DNA of 64,000 nucleotides, taken from assembly GCF_000633355.1 (NCBI RefSeq), contig NZ_AYMQ01000054.1, positions 62,001-126,000 on the forward strand, read 5' to 3'. The DNA is from Serratia sp. H1w. Lineage in GTDB: Bacteria > Pseudomonadota > Gammaproteobacteria > Enterobacterales > Enterobacteriaceae. A model generated the notes under the pieces. That model was not told the origin of the DNA and made no database searches. It worked only from the letters and a program-made list of their open reading frames with translations. Every line of letters starts with the position of its first letter. Positions within the stretch are counted from its first letter, which is position 1. Positions 1-7,408 of this stretch are shown one piece after another. A program made the translations under genes and the position numbers.

Positions 1-2
1 TT

Positions 3-1598
3 GCGATCGGGAATGTCACTCCTGAATGGCTGACTGATAACGGGTTTTCCTCCAACTTAGCCCCCGAACCTGCCAGGGAGAAACGCGAAGCGGTGGTGCT
101 GGAGTTTATCAGCCGTAAAGAGCTGGTGGCCGTGCTGGCCGACGCTGATCGGATTAATAGCCTGTTCAACGCCGCCCCGCCAGCGGTCGAACAAGCAGCA
201 ACCCCGGCCCTTAACCAGATGGGGGCCAGCCAGCGCGGTGATGTGCTTCTGGCTCGCTACAGTGGCGCACTGGCAATCAATGGTGACTCAGACACCGTTC
301 ATCATTATGACGGGGTGATCTGGAAGCCTATTGCCGATAAAGAGCTGCAACGGGCAATGGCGGCGATCTACCGAGAGGCAGAGATCTCTTACTCACAGCC
401 AGGTATCAAATCCGCCGTGGATACCATGAAACTGAGCCTACCCCGGATGGGGGCCACGGAACGGCACTTGATCGGGTTCACCAATGGCGTGTTTGACACC
501 AAGGCCGGTGAGTTCAGACCGCACCGCCGAGAAGACTGGTTGCTGATCGCCAGCGGTGTCGAATTCAGCCAGGCGCACGAAGGGGAAACGCTGGCCACCC
601 ATGCGCCGAACTTCTGGAAGTGGTTAACCCGCTCTACAGGGGGTAATACCCGCAAAGCCGATCGGGTACTGGCGGCGCTGTATATGGTGATGGCCAACCG
701 GTATGACTGGCAGCTATTCCTTGAGGTCACCGGGCCGGGCGGCAGTGGTAAAAGCGTATTTGCCGAGGTTTGCACCATGCTAGCCGGCAAGGGTAATACA
801 GTGGCCGCCAGCATGTCTTCACTGGAGAACCCCAAGGAACGGGAGCTGATTGTCGGTGCGTCGCTGATCGTGCTCTCTGATATGGCTAGGTATGCCGGTG
901 ACGGCTCAGGGATCAAAGCCATTACGGGCGGTGACAAGGTGGCCGTAGACCCGAAATACAAAGCGCCGTACTCGATGCGGATCCCTGCTGTCGTGCTGGC
1001 GGTGAACAACAACTCAATGACCTTTAGCGACCGCAGCGGGGGCATATCAAGGCGGCGGGTGATTTTTAACTTTGCTGATGTGGTGCCGGATGGGGAACGC
1101 GATATTCACCTACCTGAAAAGATTGAAGCAGAGCTGGCGGTTATCATCCGGCACCTGTTAACCCGCTTTGCCAAGCAACAGGAGGCCAAAGGGCTTTTAC
1201 TGGAACAGCGGCAATCTGAGGAGGCATTAGCCATCAAGCGTGAGGGTGATTCGCTGGTGGACTTTTGCGGCTACCTGATGGCTATGGTGGAGTGTGAAGG
1301 GATGTTCATAGGTAATGCAGAGGTCATCCCCTTTGCCCCGCGCCGTTATCTGTACCACGCCTACATGGCCTACATGTCAGCACATGGCCTGGGTAAGCCA
1401 GTATCATTAACGCGGTTCGGTAAGGATATGCCGGGATCGATGGCTGAGTATGGTAAGGAGTACAAGAAGGCCGAATCTAAGAAGAAGGCAACCCGTGGAC
1501 GTATCCAGTCCAACATCACGTTGCTGGATGAGGCCGACGAGTGGCTACCTGCCGCCACGGGAGGCGGGGACACTATGGGTAACGAGTCAGGAATATAG
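3..1598 (+). CDS. P4 alpha-type primase/helicase, 5' end outside window
   Basis: The reading frame is open to the left edge of the window, so the start codon and N-terminal zinc-finger/primase part are missing. What is visible is about 531 residues of the helicase half: a D5-type N-terminal helicase-associated region followed by an SF3/AAA-like ATPase with Walker A GPGGSGKS encoded at 732-755, then an arginine-rich SGGISRRR segment typical of P4 alpha and D5 helicases. Such proteins prime and unwind DNA at the element's own origin by binding iterons. The iteron cluster directly downstream (1613-1831) fits that role. Together with the following head genes it marks the element as a self-replicating satellite rather than a lambdoid prophage. 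Confidence 0.85.
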   Translation, partial: AIGNVTPEWLTDNGFSSNLAPEPAREKREAVVLEFISRKELVAVLADADRINSLFNAAPPAVEQAATPALNQMGASQRGDVLLARYSGALAINGDSDTVHHYDGVIWKPIADKELQRAMAAIYREAEISYSQPGIKSAVDTMKLSLPRMGATERHLIGFTNGVFDTKAGEFRPHRREDWLLIASGVEFSQAHEGETLATHAPNFWKWLTRSTGGNTRKADRVLAALYMVMANRYDWQLFLEVTGPGGSGKSVFAEVCTMLAGKGNTVAASMSSLENPKERELIVGASLIVLSDMARYAGDGSGIKAITGGDKVAVDPKYKAPYSMRIPAVVLAVNNNSMTFSDRSGGISRRRVIFNFADVVPDGERDIHLPEKIEAELAVIIRHLLTRFAKQQEAKGLLLEQRQSEEALAIKREGDSLVDFCGYLMAMVECEGMFIGNAEVIPFAPRRYLYHAYMAYMSAHGLGKPVSLTRFGKDMPGSMAEYGKEYKKAESKKKATRGRIQSNITLLDEADEWLPAATGGGDTMGNESGI

Positions 1599-1612
1599 TT
1601 TTTTCTTCAATA

Positions 1613-1831
1613 AAGTGTCTGAACTGTCCGCCTTTATAATAAAAATGTAATAAATACATATAATTAAATAGGGCGGACAGTGGACGGACAGTTGGTATTA
1701 AGTGTCTGAACCGTCCGCCCTTAGGCGGGTAGTTTGGGCGGGTAGTGGCGGACAGTTTTGTACCAACTGTCTGACTGCTTAACTTTATGATTTATATTGA
1801 TAAAATGGCAAGGGCGGACAGTGCGGACAGT
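1613..1831. repeat. iteron cluster flanking an AT-rich stretch, probable replication origin of the element
   Basis: The decamer GGCGGACAGT occurs on the plus strand at 1672-1681, 1747-1756 and 1813-1822, with one-base variants at 1683-1692 (GACGGACAGT) and 1822-1831 (TGCGGACAGT). On the minus strand it is exact at 1623-1632, with variants at 1710-1719 and 1766-1775. Two copies sit in a 20-bp direct repeat at 1613-1632 and 1700-1719. Between the first two sites lies an almost pure A+T run at 1633-1671. The unit resembles the type I iterons (GGTGAACAGT-like) bound by the P4 alpha protein, and it lies just after the primase gene. Function as origin is inferred from this arrangement. Confidence 0.75.
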
Positions 1832-1873
1832 TTTAGGGGTAAAAAACTTTTCTCTATGAAATGGGGGTAAAAA

Positions 1874-2137
1874 ATGACACAGCCTAGCCAAAGAAGATCG
1901 GGCATTGAAATACTGGATATACACCCTGCGCGTCAAGGTATCAGGGTGAAGATAGTCAACCGCAAAACAGAGGAGGTTGTTGCGGTACATGATGTGATCA
2001 GCTATGTCGATGTGAACTACTGGCATATCTATAGCGATGAGCCAGTGAAACAAGTGCTTCCGTGTATTAAAGTGAATGGCGAAGCAATCCCATTAGACGT
2101 GCCAGCGGGCCATAAATTAGTAACCGAGTATATTTAA
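1874..2137 (+). CDS. hypothetical protein, 87 aa, satellite element
   Basis: I do not recognise this gene. It encodes an 87-residue soluble protein with no signal peptide or membrane segment. It begins 43 bp after the last iteron and is followed 13 bp later by another small gene, so the two are probably co-transcribed. The upstream GGGGG tract at 1863-1867 is a poor but possible ribosome binding site for the ATG at 1874. Its position between the replication gene and the head genes suggests a small regulator or accessory protein, but nothing in the sequence shows a function. Confidence 0.6.
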   Translation: MTQPSQRRSGIEILDIHPARQGIRVKIVNRKTEEVVAVHDVISYVDVNYWHIYSDEPVKQVLPCIKVNGEAIPLDVPAGHKLVTEYI

Positions 2138-2150
2138 CGAAGAGGGTGAT

Positions 2151-2504
2151 ATGGAAAGATTACTTGAAATTAAACGCCGTGTTGATGATATCTCCGAGGA
2201 TTTGAATGTCATGTATCCACGGTATAAAGCAGATGCGGCTATTAGTGATAAAGTGACAGAGTTAAAAGAGTATGCTCAAGCCGCATTGAAGGAAATTCAG
2301 GGGCAACTTAAACGCGGTGAACTCACCGCCTTTGAGAGGCAGTTTATTGAGCCAGCAATTTACGATTCCTACATGAAGGCGATCGACAAAATCAGGAAAG
2401 GGGCCAAGCCAAGCGAAAGGCTCAATGATTTAATTTGTGAAACAGATAGCACTATTGGTTATTGGGTATGTGCGATAGAGGCGTTTAAGAAAAAAGAAGT
2501 GTAA
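2151..2504 (+). CDS. hypothetical protein, 117 aa, mostly helical
   Basis: Unrecognised. The 117-residue product is rich in charged residues (K, E, D, R) and looks mainly alpha-helical, with heptad-like spacing in the first 60 residues. There is no signal peptide or membrane segment. AGAGGGTGAT just before the ATG is a good ribosome binding site. It is followed by a clear rho-independent terminator, so it closes the early/replication transcription unit of the element and is separate from the head operon downstream. Confidence 0.65.
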   Translation: MERLLEIKRRVDDISEDLNVMYPRYKADAAISDKVTELKEYAQAALKEIQGQLKRGELTAFERQFIEPAIYDSYMKAIDKIRKGAKPSERLNDLICETDSTIGYWVCAIEAFKKKEV

Positions 2505-2534
2505 ATGTTTTGTACCCATGATTACTCATGATTA

Positions 2535-2566
2535 CCCCTCTATTTTTGAGGGGTTTCATTTTTTAT
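2535..2566 (+). terminator. rho-independent terminator before the head operon
   Basis: CCCCTC and GAGGGG (2535-2553) form a six-pair GC-rich stem, followed by a T-rich tail to 2566. It separates the replication-side genes from the capsid operon. Confidence 0.8.
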
Positions 2567-2586
2567 TTTCATGTATATGTTGGGGG

Positions 2587-2709
2587 GTGACACTCCGACG
2601 GGAGCCGTCACTTTAGCCGCCTAACACCCACCTTTCCGCACTGGAAATCTATTAAGCGGCTTCCCTCTCTGAGTTGGTTTCCCGTCTGTATTCACACTAT
2701 ACGGAAACC
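2587..2709 (+). promoter_or_regulatory. structured 5' leader of the capsid operon with a sequestered ribosome binding site
   Basis: Three inverted repeats lie between the terminator and the capsid start codon at 2713. GTGAC/GTCAC with CTCC/GGAG form a hairpin at 2587-2611; AGCCGC (2615-2620) can pair with GCGGCT (2656-2661); GGTTTCCCGT (2676-2685) can pair with ACGGAAACC (2701-2709). The last stem contains the only candidate Shine-Dalgarno bases (GGAAA at 2703-2707), so capsid translation may depend on opening it. A late promoter should also lie in this stretch, but I cannot pick one out. Regulatory role is inferred. Confidence 0.4.
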
Positions 2710-2712
2710 GCT

Positions 2713-3885
2713 ATGAAAAAATTGATTGAACTCCGCCAGAAGAAAGCCGAACTCGCTACCCAAATGCGCTCCCTGCTGACCAAGGCCGAAGATGAGAAAC
2801 GCAGCCTTACCACCGAAGAGGCTACCCAGTTCGACGAACTCCGCACTCAGACCGACGCCCTACAGGCTGATATTGGCCGCTATGAAGCCCTGGCTGATGA
2901 AGAACGCGCCCAAGGTGGAAACGCCAAGCCAGCCAAAGACGGCAAGACTGTAACCAATGAAGAGTTGCGTCACTACATCATGACCGGCGAAACCCGCATG
3001 TTATCTACCACCGTCAATGAGAGCGGCGGCTATTCCGTTATCCCTGAGCTGGATACCGAGATCATGCGCATGTTGGCGGATGAAAGCGTGATGCGCCAGA
3101 TCTGTACGGTGAAGACCACCAAATCCAACGAATACAAGAAACTCGTGTCCGTAGGCGGCGCGGCGGTAGGACGTGGCACCGAAGGTGAAGCCCGTACCGA
3201 AACCGCGACGCCGAAGCTGGAAGAGGTCAGCATCAAGCTGAACCCTATCTACGCTTACCCGAAAACCACCCAGGAAATCCTCGACTTTAGCGACGTGGAT
3301 ATTCTGGGCTGGCTGACCGAAGAGATCAGCGACACCTTTGCCGAAACCGAAGAAACCGACCTGGTGAACGGTGACGGAGCGAAAAAATCCAAAGGGTTCC
3401 TGGCCTATCCCCGCGCTGCTACCGGTGACCGCGCTCGCCCGTTCGGCACCCTGGAGAAAATGGTTTCCGCTGGCACCACTCCCACCGCCGATGAGCTGAT
3501 CGATCTGGTCTTCAAGCTGCGCCGCCGTTACCGCAAAAATGCCGTATGGGCGATGAACTCCAATACCGCCGCCATGCTGCAAAAGCTGAAGAACGGCAAC
3601 GGGGATTACATCTGGCGCGATCGTCTGCAAGCCGGTGATCCGGATATGTTGCTGGGCCACCCGGTTCACTACCTGGAGAACATGCCAGACGCCGCCGCAG
3701 GCTTGCCAGTAATCGCTGTGGGCGACTTCAAGCGCGGCTATTTCATCGTTGATCACGACACTGGCACCCGTACCCGCCCGGACAACATCACCGAGCCTGG
3801 TTTCTACAAGGTGCATACCGATAAGTACCTGGGCGGCGGGCTGATGGATTCCAACGCCATCAAGGTACTGGAAATCAAAAAGTAA
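2713..3885 (+). CDS. HK97-type major capsid protein
   Basis: The protein forms the icosahedral head. From the ATG at 2713 it has 390 residues, close to HK97 gp5 (385). Residues 1-70 form a charged coiled-coil delta (scaffold) domain beginning MKKLIELRQKKAEL, a hydrophilic linker follows to about residue 90, and the rest is the HK97-fold shell domain with the usual SGGYSVIPELDTEIM start of the mature part. The frame also opens at TTG 2674, but those 13 residues do not resemble the family and the ATG at 2713 gives the normal delta-domain start. The gene is first in the head operon, with the maturation protease next, the reverse of the standard HK97 order. Confidence 0.9.
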   Translation: MKKLIELRQKKAELATQMRSLLTKAEDEKRSLTTEEATQFDELRTQTDALQADIGRYEALADEERAQGGNAKPAKDGKTVTNEELRHYIMTGETRMLSTTVNESGGYSVIPELDTEIMRMLADESVMRQICTVKTTKSNEYKKLVSVGGAAVGRGTEGEARTETATPKLEEVSIKLNPIYAYPKTTQEILDFSDVDILGWLTEEISDTFAETEETDLVNGDGAKKSKGFLAYPRAATGDRARPFGTLEKMVSAGTTPTADELIDLVFKLRRRYRKNAVWAMNSNTAAMLQKLKNGNGDYIWRDRLQAGDPDMLLGHPVHYLENMPDAAAGLPVIAVGDFKRGYFIVDHDTGTRTRPDNITEPGFYKVHTDKYLGGGLMDSNAIKVLEIKK

Positions 3886-3896
3886 GTATCAGCGGA

Positions 3897-3914
3897 GGGG
3901 CTACGGCCCCTTTT
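3897..3914 (+). terminator. small hairpin with UACG loop between capsid and protease genes
   Basis: GGGGC (3897-3901) and GCCCC (3906-3910) close a TACG tetraloop and are followed by TTTT. The C(UACG)G loop is an unusually stable RNA form. It could attenuate transcription or protect capsid mRNA so that capsid is made in excess over protease and portal. Role is inferred. Confidence 0.55.
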
Positions 3915-3934
3915 CTGTCTGAGGGAATGCACCG

Positions 3935-4486
3935 ATGAAAGAAACCGATTTTGAAATCCGCACCGCCACACTTTCCGCCGCCGATAAAAAGCTGGTGGGT
4001 TATGCCGTGAAGTGGAACAGCCGATCAGAGGTGCTGTGGGATGAGTTTGTAGAACAGTTCGCCCCTAATGCCTTCAAAGATAGCCTGGCGGCTGGTGCGG
4101 ATGTTCGCGCCCTGTACGAGCATGACTATACCGCGCTGCTGGGCCGCAATACCTCCGGCACCCTGGTGCTGAGTGAAGACGCCACCGGCTTGCGCTTTGA
4201 GCTGACCCCACCCGATACCCAACTGGGCCGCGATGTGCTGACACTGGTCGAACGTGGTGACATTTCCGGCATGTCTTTCGGGTTCCGAGCCTTGAAAGAT
4301 CAGTGGGACAGCACCCAACAGCCGTATGTCCGTACCGTGCTGGCCGCCGAGTTACGCGAAATCACCGTGACCAGCTTACCGGCCTACCGTGAAACCGACA
4401 TTCAGATCGCCAAGCGCTCACTGTTGACCCAACACCCGGAGCTGGTGGAGTTGCGCTCCCATTGGGCTTATCTGGCGGGGTTGTGA
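3935..4486 (+). CDS. HK97 family prohead maturation protease
   Basis: The 183-residue serine protease trims the capsid delta domain after prohead assembly. The family's catalytic His lies in ALYEHDYTALLGR (about residues 59-71) and the catalytic Ser in GDISGMSFGF, both present. Length fits the HK97 gp4/U35 peptidase family. GAGGGAATGC ahead of the ATG serves as ribosome binding site. It lies 49 bp after the capsid gene and ends one base before the portal gene. The scaffold substrate is the N-terminal coiled coil of the upstream capsid protein, so these two genes work as a pair. Confidence 0.9.
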   Translation: MKETDFEIRTATLSAADKKLVGYAVKWNSRSEVLWDEFVEQFAPNAFKDSLAAGADVRALYEHDYTALLGRNTSGTLVLSEDATGLRFELTPPDTQLGRDVLTLVERGDISGMSFGFRALKDQWDSTQQPYVRTVLAAELREITVTSLPAYRETDIQIAKRSLLTQHPELVELRSHWAYLAGL

Positions 4487-4487
4487 T

Positions 4488-5705
4488 ATGTGGCCGTGGA
4501 AACGCAAGACCGAAAACCGCAGCATGACCATTGATGAGTTTCTGGTGATGGCCGGTATCCCCAACACCGGTTCAGGTGAACATGTCTCATCGGGTAATGC
4601 TGAAACCCTGCCAGCGGTACTCAACGCCGTGGCGGTGATTAGCGAAGCGGTAGCCTCCATGCCTTGCTACTTATACCGGGTAACACGTACCAACGGTGTA
4701 GAGGCCCGCGCCTGGTTGGCCGATCACCCCGTTGATGTGTTGCTCAATGAGCGCCCGAACGACTGCCAGACCCCTTACCAGTTCAAGCGCACCCTAATGC
4801 GCCATTGCCTGTTGAACGGTAACGCCTACGCGGTGATCCAATGGGGCAAGGACGGCCAACCAAAATCATTACACCCCTACCCACCGAGGGCGGTTGTACC
4901 GAAGCGCCTGGACAAACACCGCTACGCCTACACCATTACCGAACCTTTCAGCGGTCAAGTTCGCACCTATCTGCAGGAAGAAATCTTGCACCTGCGCTAT
5001 TCAACCGATGATGGTTTCTTGTCCCGCTCACCGGTCAGCATTTGCCGGGAAACCCTGGGGTTGGGTATGGCTCAACAACGCCACGGTACCAGCATTATGC
5101 GTGATGGCATGATGGCCGCAGGGATCGTTAAGGCCAAAGAGTGGCTGGACAGCGTTAATGGCAAGAAAGCTATGGATGCCCTGGAGCGCTACAAGGGGGC
5201 CAGGAACGCCGGTAAGACGCCAATCCTTGAAGGTGGCATGGAGTATGAACAATTAGGCATGAGCAATCAGGATGCCGAGTGGTTAGCTTCTCGCCGCTTC
5301 ACCATTGAAGACATCGCCCGGATCTTCAATATCAGCCCGATCTTCCTGCAAGAGTATTCCAACAGCACCTACAGCAACTTTAGCGAGGCGAGCCGCGCCT
5401 TTCTCACCATGACAATGCGCCCCTGGCTGACCAACTTTGAGCAACAGCTTAAAGCCGCCTTGCTATTGAGTTCCCCGTCTGCCGGTTCTCGTTACCAGGT
5501 GGAGTTCGACACCGCCGACCTGTTACGCGCCAACCCACAAGATCGTTTCCGCAGTTACGAAACGGCGATCAAGTCTGGCGTGATGTGCCCGAACGAAGCC
5601 CGCGAGCGTGAAGGTATGCCACCACGCGAAGGCGGCGAGGAGTTTAGCCAGGCATGGAAACAGGAATTTAAGGTCAGCAAAGACAATAAGGCAGGTGACG
5701 AATGA
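4488..5705 (+). CDS. HK97 family portal protein
   Basis: At 405 residues this matches the HK97 gp3 family, the dodecameric ring at one vertex through which DNA is pumped by terminase. Family landmarks include the early segment ETLPAVLNAVAVISEAVASMP, the HPYPPRAV region and the C-terminal RFTIEDIARIFNISP helix region. The gene begins one base after the protease stop and overlaps the adaptor gene by four bases (ATGA), showing tight translational coupling. No truncation is seen. Confidence 0.9.
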   Translation: MWPWKRKTENRSMTIDEFLVMAGIPNTGSGEHVSSGNAETLPAVLNAVAVISEAVASMPCYLYRVTRTNGVEARAWLADHPVDVLLNERPNDCQTPYQFKRTLMRHCLLNGNAYAVIQWGKDGQPKSLHPYPPRAVVPKRLDKHRYAYTITEPFSGQVRTYLQEEILHLRYSTDDGFLSRSPVSICRETLGLGMAQQRHGTSIMRDGMMAAGIVKAKEWLDSVNGKKAMDALERYKGARNAGKTPILEGGMEYEQLGMSNQDAEWLASRRFTIEDIARIFNISPIFLQEYSNSTYSNFSEASRAFLTMTMRPWLTNFEQQLKAALLLSSPSAGSRYQVEFDTADLLRANPQDRFRSYETAIKSGVMCPNEAREREGMPPREGGEEFSQAWKQEFKVSKDNKAGDE

Positions 5706-6037
5706 AAGCAGGTCAGATGCGCCACCGCATAACCATTCAAAACTTCACCACGATTGAGCTGCCATCAGGCAGTGAGAAAGAGGTCTGGTTTGATGTGGCT
5801 ACCGTGTGGGCCGAGGTGAAAGCGATCAGCGGTCGTGAGCTGCTGGCCTCGGGTGCGGAGATGTCGGAGATCACCCTCCGTGTGTGGCTGCGCTACCGGG
5901 ATGATGTAGGCAGTGCCAGCCGTATCTTGTGGCAACAGAAAGGACATAGGCAACTGGCCTACAACATTGCCTCAGCGATCCCTGATCCGAAAGCCAGCCG
6001 GTTAGAGCTGCTATGCAAGGGAGGCGTTACGCCATGA
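5702..6037 (+). CDS. phage head-tail adaptor (head completion/joining protein)
   Basis: The 111-residue protein has the family signature of the SPP1 gp16-like/phage head-tail joining group: an N-terminal MRHRITIQ strand followed by WAEVKAISGRELLAS. These proteins form a ring below the portal and connector that closes the filled head and receives the tail. ATGA overlaps join it to the portal gene before it and to the connector gene after it. In an element with no tails of its own, this interface must fit helper tails. Confidence 0.85.
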   Translation: MKAGQMRHRITIQNFTTIELPSGSEKEVWFDVATVWAEVKAISGRELLASGAEMSEITLRVWLRYRDDVGSASRILWQQKGHRQLAYNIASAIPDPKASRLELLCKGGVTP

Positions 6038-6327
6038 GTGAAACATCAATCGGCCTGGAAGAGGTCAAGCTGCATTGCCGTATCGATGGCAGCGAGGAAG
6101 ACACCTTGTTGCAGGGTTATATCGCTGCCGCGCTGGAGATCTGCCAGAAACATATCGGTAGGCGTTTCGGTGATGAGCTGGAGCTTAACCCAGCTATCAA
6201 GGTGGGTTGCCTGTTGTTGATAAGTCACTGGTATGAGAACCGAGAGATAGCCGCGGAGAAAACCGCCGAGCTGCCCTTCACCACGACTTCATTGTGGAAC
6301 TACTACCGCGAGCCAGGAGTGTACTGA
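6034..6327 (+). CDS. gp6-like head-tail connector protein
   Basis: The 97-residue product from the ATG at 6034 begins MSETSIGLEEVKLHCRIDG and continues with the helical AALEICQKHIGRRF segment, as in HK97 gp6-type connectors, which dock under the portal ring. An in-frame ATG exists at 6013, but the start at 6034 overlaps the preceding stop as ATGA and gives the usual family N-terminus. The stop overlaps the next gene's start (TGATG at 6325-6329). Confidence 0.85.
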   Translation: MSETSIGLEEVKLHCRIDGSEEDTLLQGYIAAALEICQKHIGRRFGDELELNPAIKVGCLLLISHWYENREIAAEKTAELPFTTTSLWNYYREPGVY

Positions 6328-6770
6328 TGCCATCTCACCCACTCAAACGTTGTACTTATCCCGGTTGCCGTAATCGCGTAAAGGCTGGCCGTTGCCCTGA
6401 GCACAAGCGACAGGCCAACGCTGCGCTGACTGCCAGCCGTGGCACTCGTACCGAGCGTGGCTATTCCAACCGCTGGGGCCAGTATCGTTTTGCCTATCTC
6501 AAGGCTCACCCGCTCTGTGTGATGTGCGAGAAGGAAGGGATCTACGCCCCGGCCAAGATAGTCGATCACATCATCCCGATTGAGGGTGAAAGCGATGTGC
6601 TGTTCTGGCCTGCCAGCAATCATCAAGGGTTATGTGTCAGCCATCACAGCAGGAAGACCACCACCCAAGACCCACTCACCAAGCAGCAGCGCAAAGCCGG
6701 TCAGTTCCGGGAGCAGGAAGAAGCCGCCGCTCACCGTTGGGATTGGTTGTATGAAGGTAACGAGCCATGA
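6327..6770 (+). CDS. HNH endonuclease of the packaging module
   Basis: The 147-residue protein has an N-terminal zinc-binding part (CTYPGC...CPEH), a CVMC knuckle, and the HNH core VDHIIPIEGESDVLF...NHQGLCVSHHSRKT. In HK97-like phages and their satellites such an HNH protein next to terminase works with TerL and portal to cut cos during packaging. The start is the ATG at 6327, overlapping the connector stop; an earlier in-frame ATG at 6294 would overlap that gene heavily. Position in the head cluster argues against a free-standing homing endonuclease. Confidence 0.88.
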   Translation: MPSHPLKRCTYPGCRNRVKAGRCPEHKRQANAALTASRGTRTERGYSNRWGQYRFAYLKAHPLCVMCEKEGIYAPAKIVDHIIPIEGESDVLFWPASNHQGLCVSHHSRKTTTQDPLTKQQRKAGQFREQEEAAAHRWDWLYEGNEP

Positions 6771-6919
6771 CTGAACAAGAGATTAATCAGTTGCTTAAAG
6801 GATTGGAGCGTAGCCGTGATGGGTTCACCAAACGCCACGGCAAGACGCCAGAACAAGCCACAGGCAAGCGTCTGTCACAGCGTGACCGTGAGCTAGCCGA
6901 AGCGTTCAGAAATCGATAG
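6767..6919 (+). CDS. small hypothetical protein, 50 aa
   Basis: A 50-codon frame starts at an ATG overlapping the HNH stop (ATGA at 6767-6770) and ends with TAG at 6917-6919. The product begins MTEQEINQLLKG and is highly charged and helical, with no recognisable domain. Start-stop coupling with the HNH gene supports translation. It may assist the HNH/terminase step, but this is only suggested by position. Confidence 0.55.
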   Translation: MTEQEINQLLKGLERSRDGFTKRHGKTPEQATGKRLSQRDRELAEAFRNR

Positions 6920-6934
6920 ATGATAATAGTTGTC

Positions 6935-7000
6935 ATTTGAAGGGAGGGGGGGATTTTAAAGACAAAAAAACCTCCTGCAGGAACCACCCGCCTCCTCAAA
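6935..7000 (+). other. candidate cos/packaging site upstream of terS
   Basis: The only sizeable gap in the packaging cluster (6920-7054) contains a G tract (6942-6952, GGGAGGGGGGG), an AT spacer, and a C-rich stretch at 6971-6997 with CCTCCTGCAGG. In cos phages with HNH-assisted terminases, the cut site lies just before terS. Location and composition fit; the cut positions cannot be read from the sequence. Confidence 0.4.
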
Positions 7001-7054
7001 TTTTCACGCGAGGCATTTTTTATAAAAATAAAACCGATGGAGATTCATAACATT

Positions 7055-7408
7055 ATGGCAAAACTACCCAGACCTCCCGCTTATCTCGATGACATTGCGG
7101 CCCAGCAGTGGAAAGCCCGTGGCAAACAGTTGGCCGAACGCGGTGATTTGATCCCCGCCGACTGGAACAACTTTGAATTGTATTGCGTCAACTATTCCAT
7201 TTACAGAAAGGCGGTCGCAGACATTTTCGCCAGAGGGTTCAGCATTGCAAACAGCCAGGGGAGCGAGAGCCGCAACCCTTCTATCAGTGCCAAGGCAGAA
7301 GCGGAAAGAGTGATGATCAAAATGTCATCATTGCTGGGCTTTGATCCGGTATCCCGCCGCCGTAACCCGGTGGAAACTGACGAGGATGACGAGATTGACC
7401 GCCTATAA
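7055..7408 (+). CDS. terminase small subunit, P27 family
   Basis: The 117-residue product starting MAKLPRPPAYLDDIAAQQW carries the P27-family pattern: an N-terminal proline-rich arm, then helices with ELYCVNYSIYRKAV and a C-terminal GFDPVSRRR segment. TerS recognises the cos/pac site and loads DNA onto TerL. An in-frame ATG at 7037 exists, but the one at 7055 has GGAG at 7039-7042 upstream and gives the normal family length. It overlaps the TerL start. Confidence 0.85.
   Translation: MAKLPRPPAYLDDIAAQQWKARGKQLAERGDLIPADWNNFELYCVNYSIYRKAVADIFARGFSIANSQGSESRNPSISAKAEAERVMIKMSSLLGFDPVSRRRNPVETDEDDEIDRL

Noticed and set aside
3001-3816. 271-codon open frame on the minus strand inside the capsid gene
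   Set aside because: It is the mirror of a well-supported capsid gene with strong G/C third-position bias; it has no ribosome binding site and no recognisable protein family.
6327-6770. HNH gene as a homing endonuclease or restriction enzyme
   Set aside because: It is translationally coupled inside the packaging operon directly before terS/terL, the place of packaging-associated HNH proteins.
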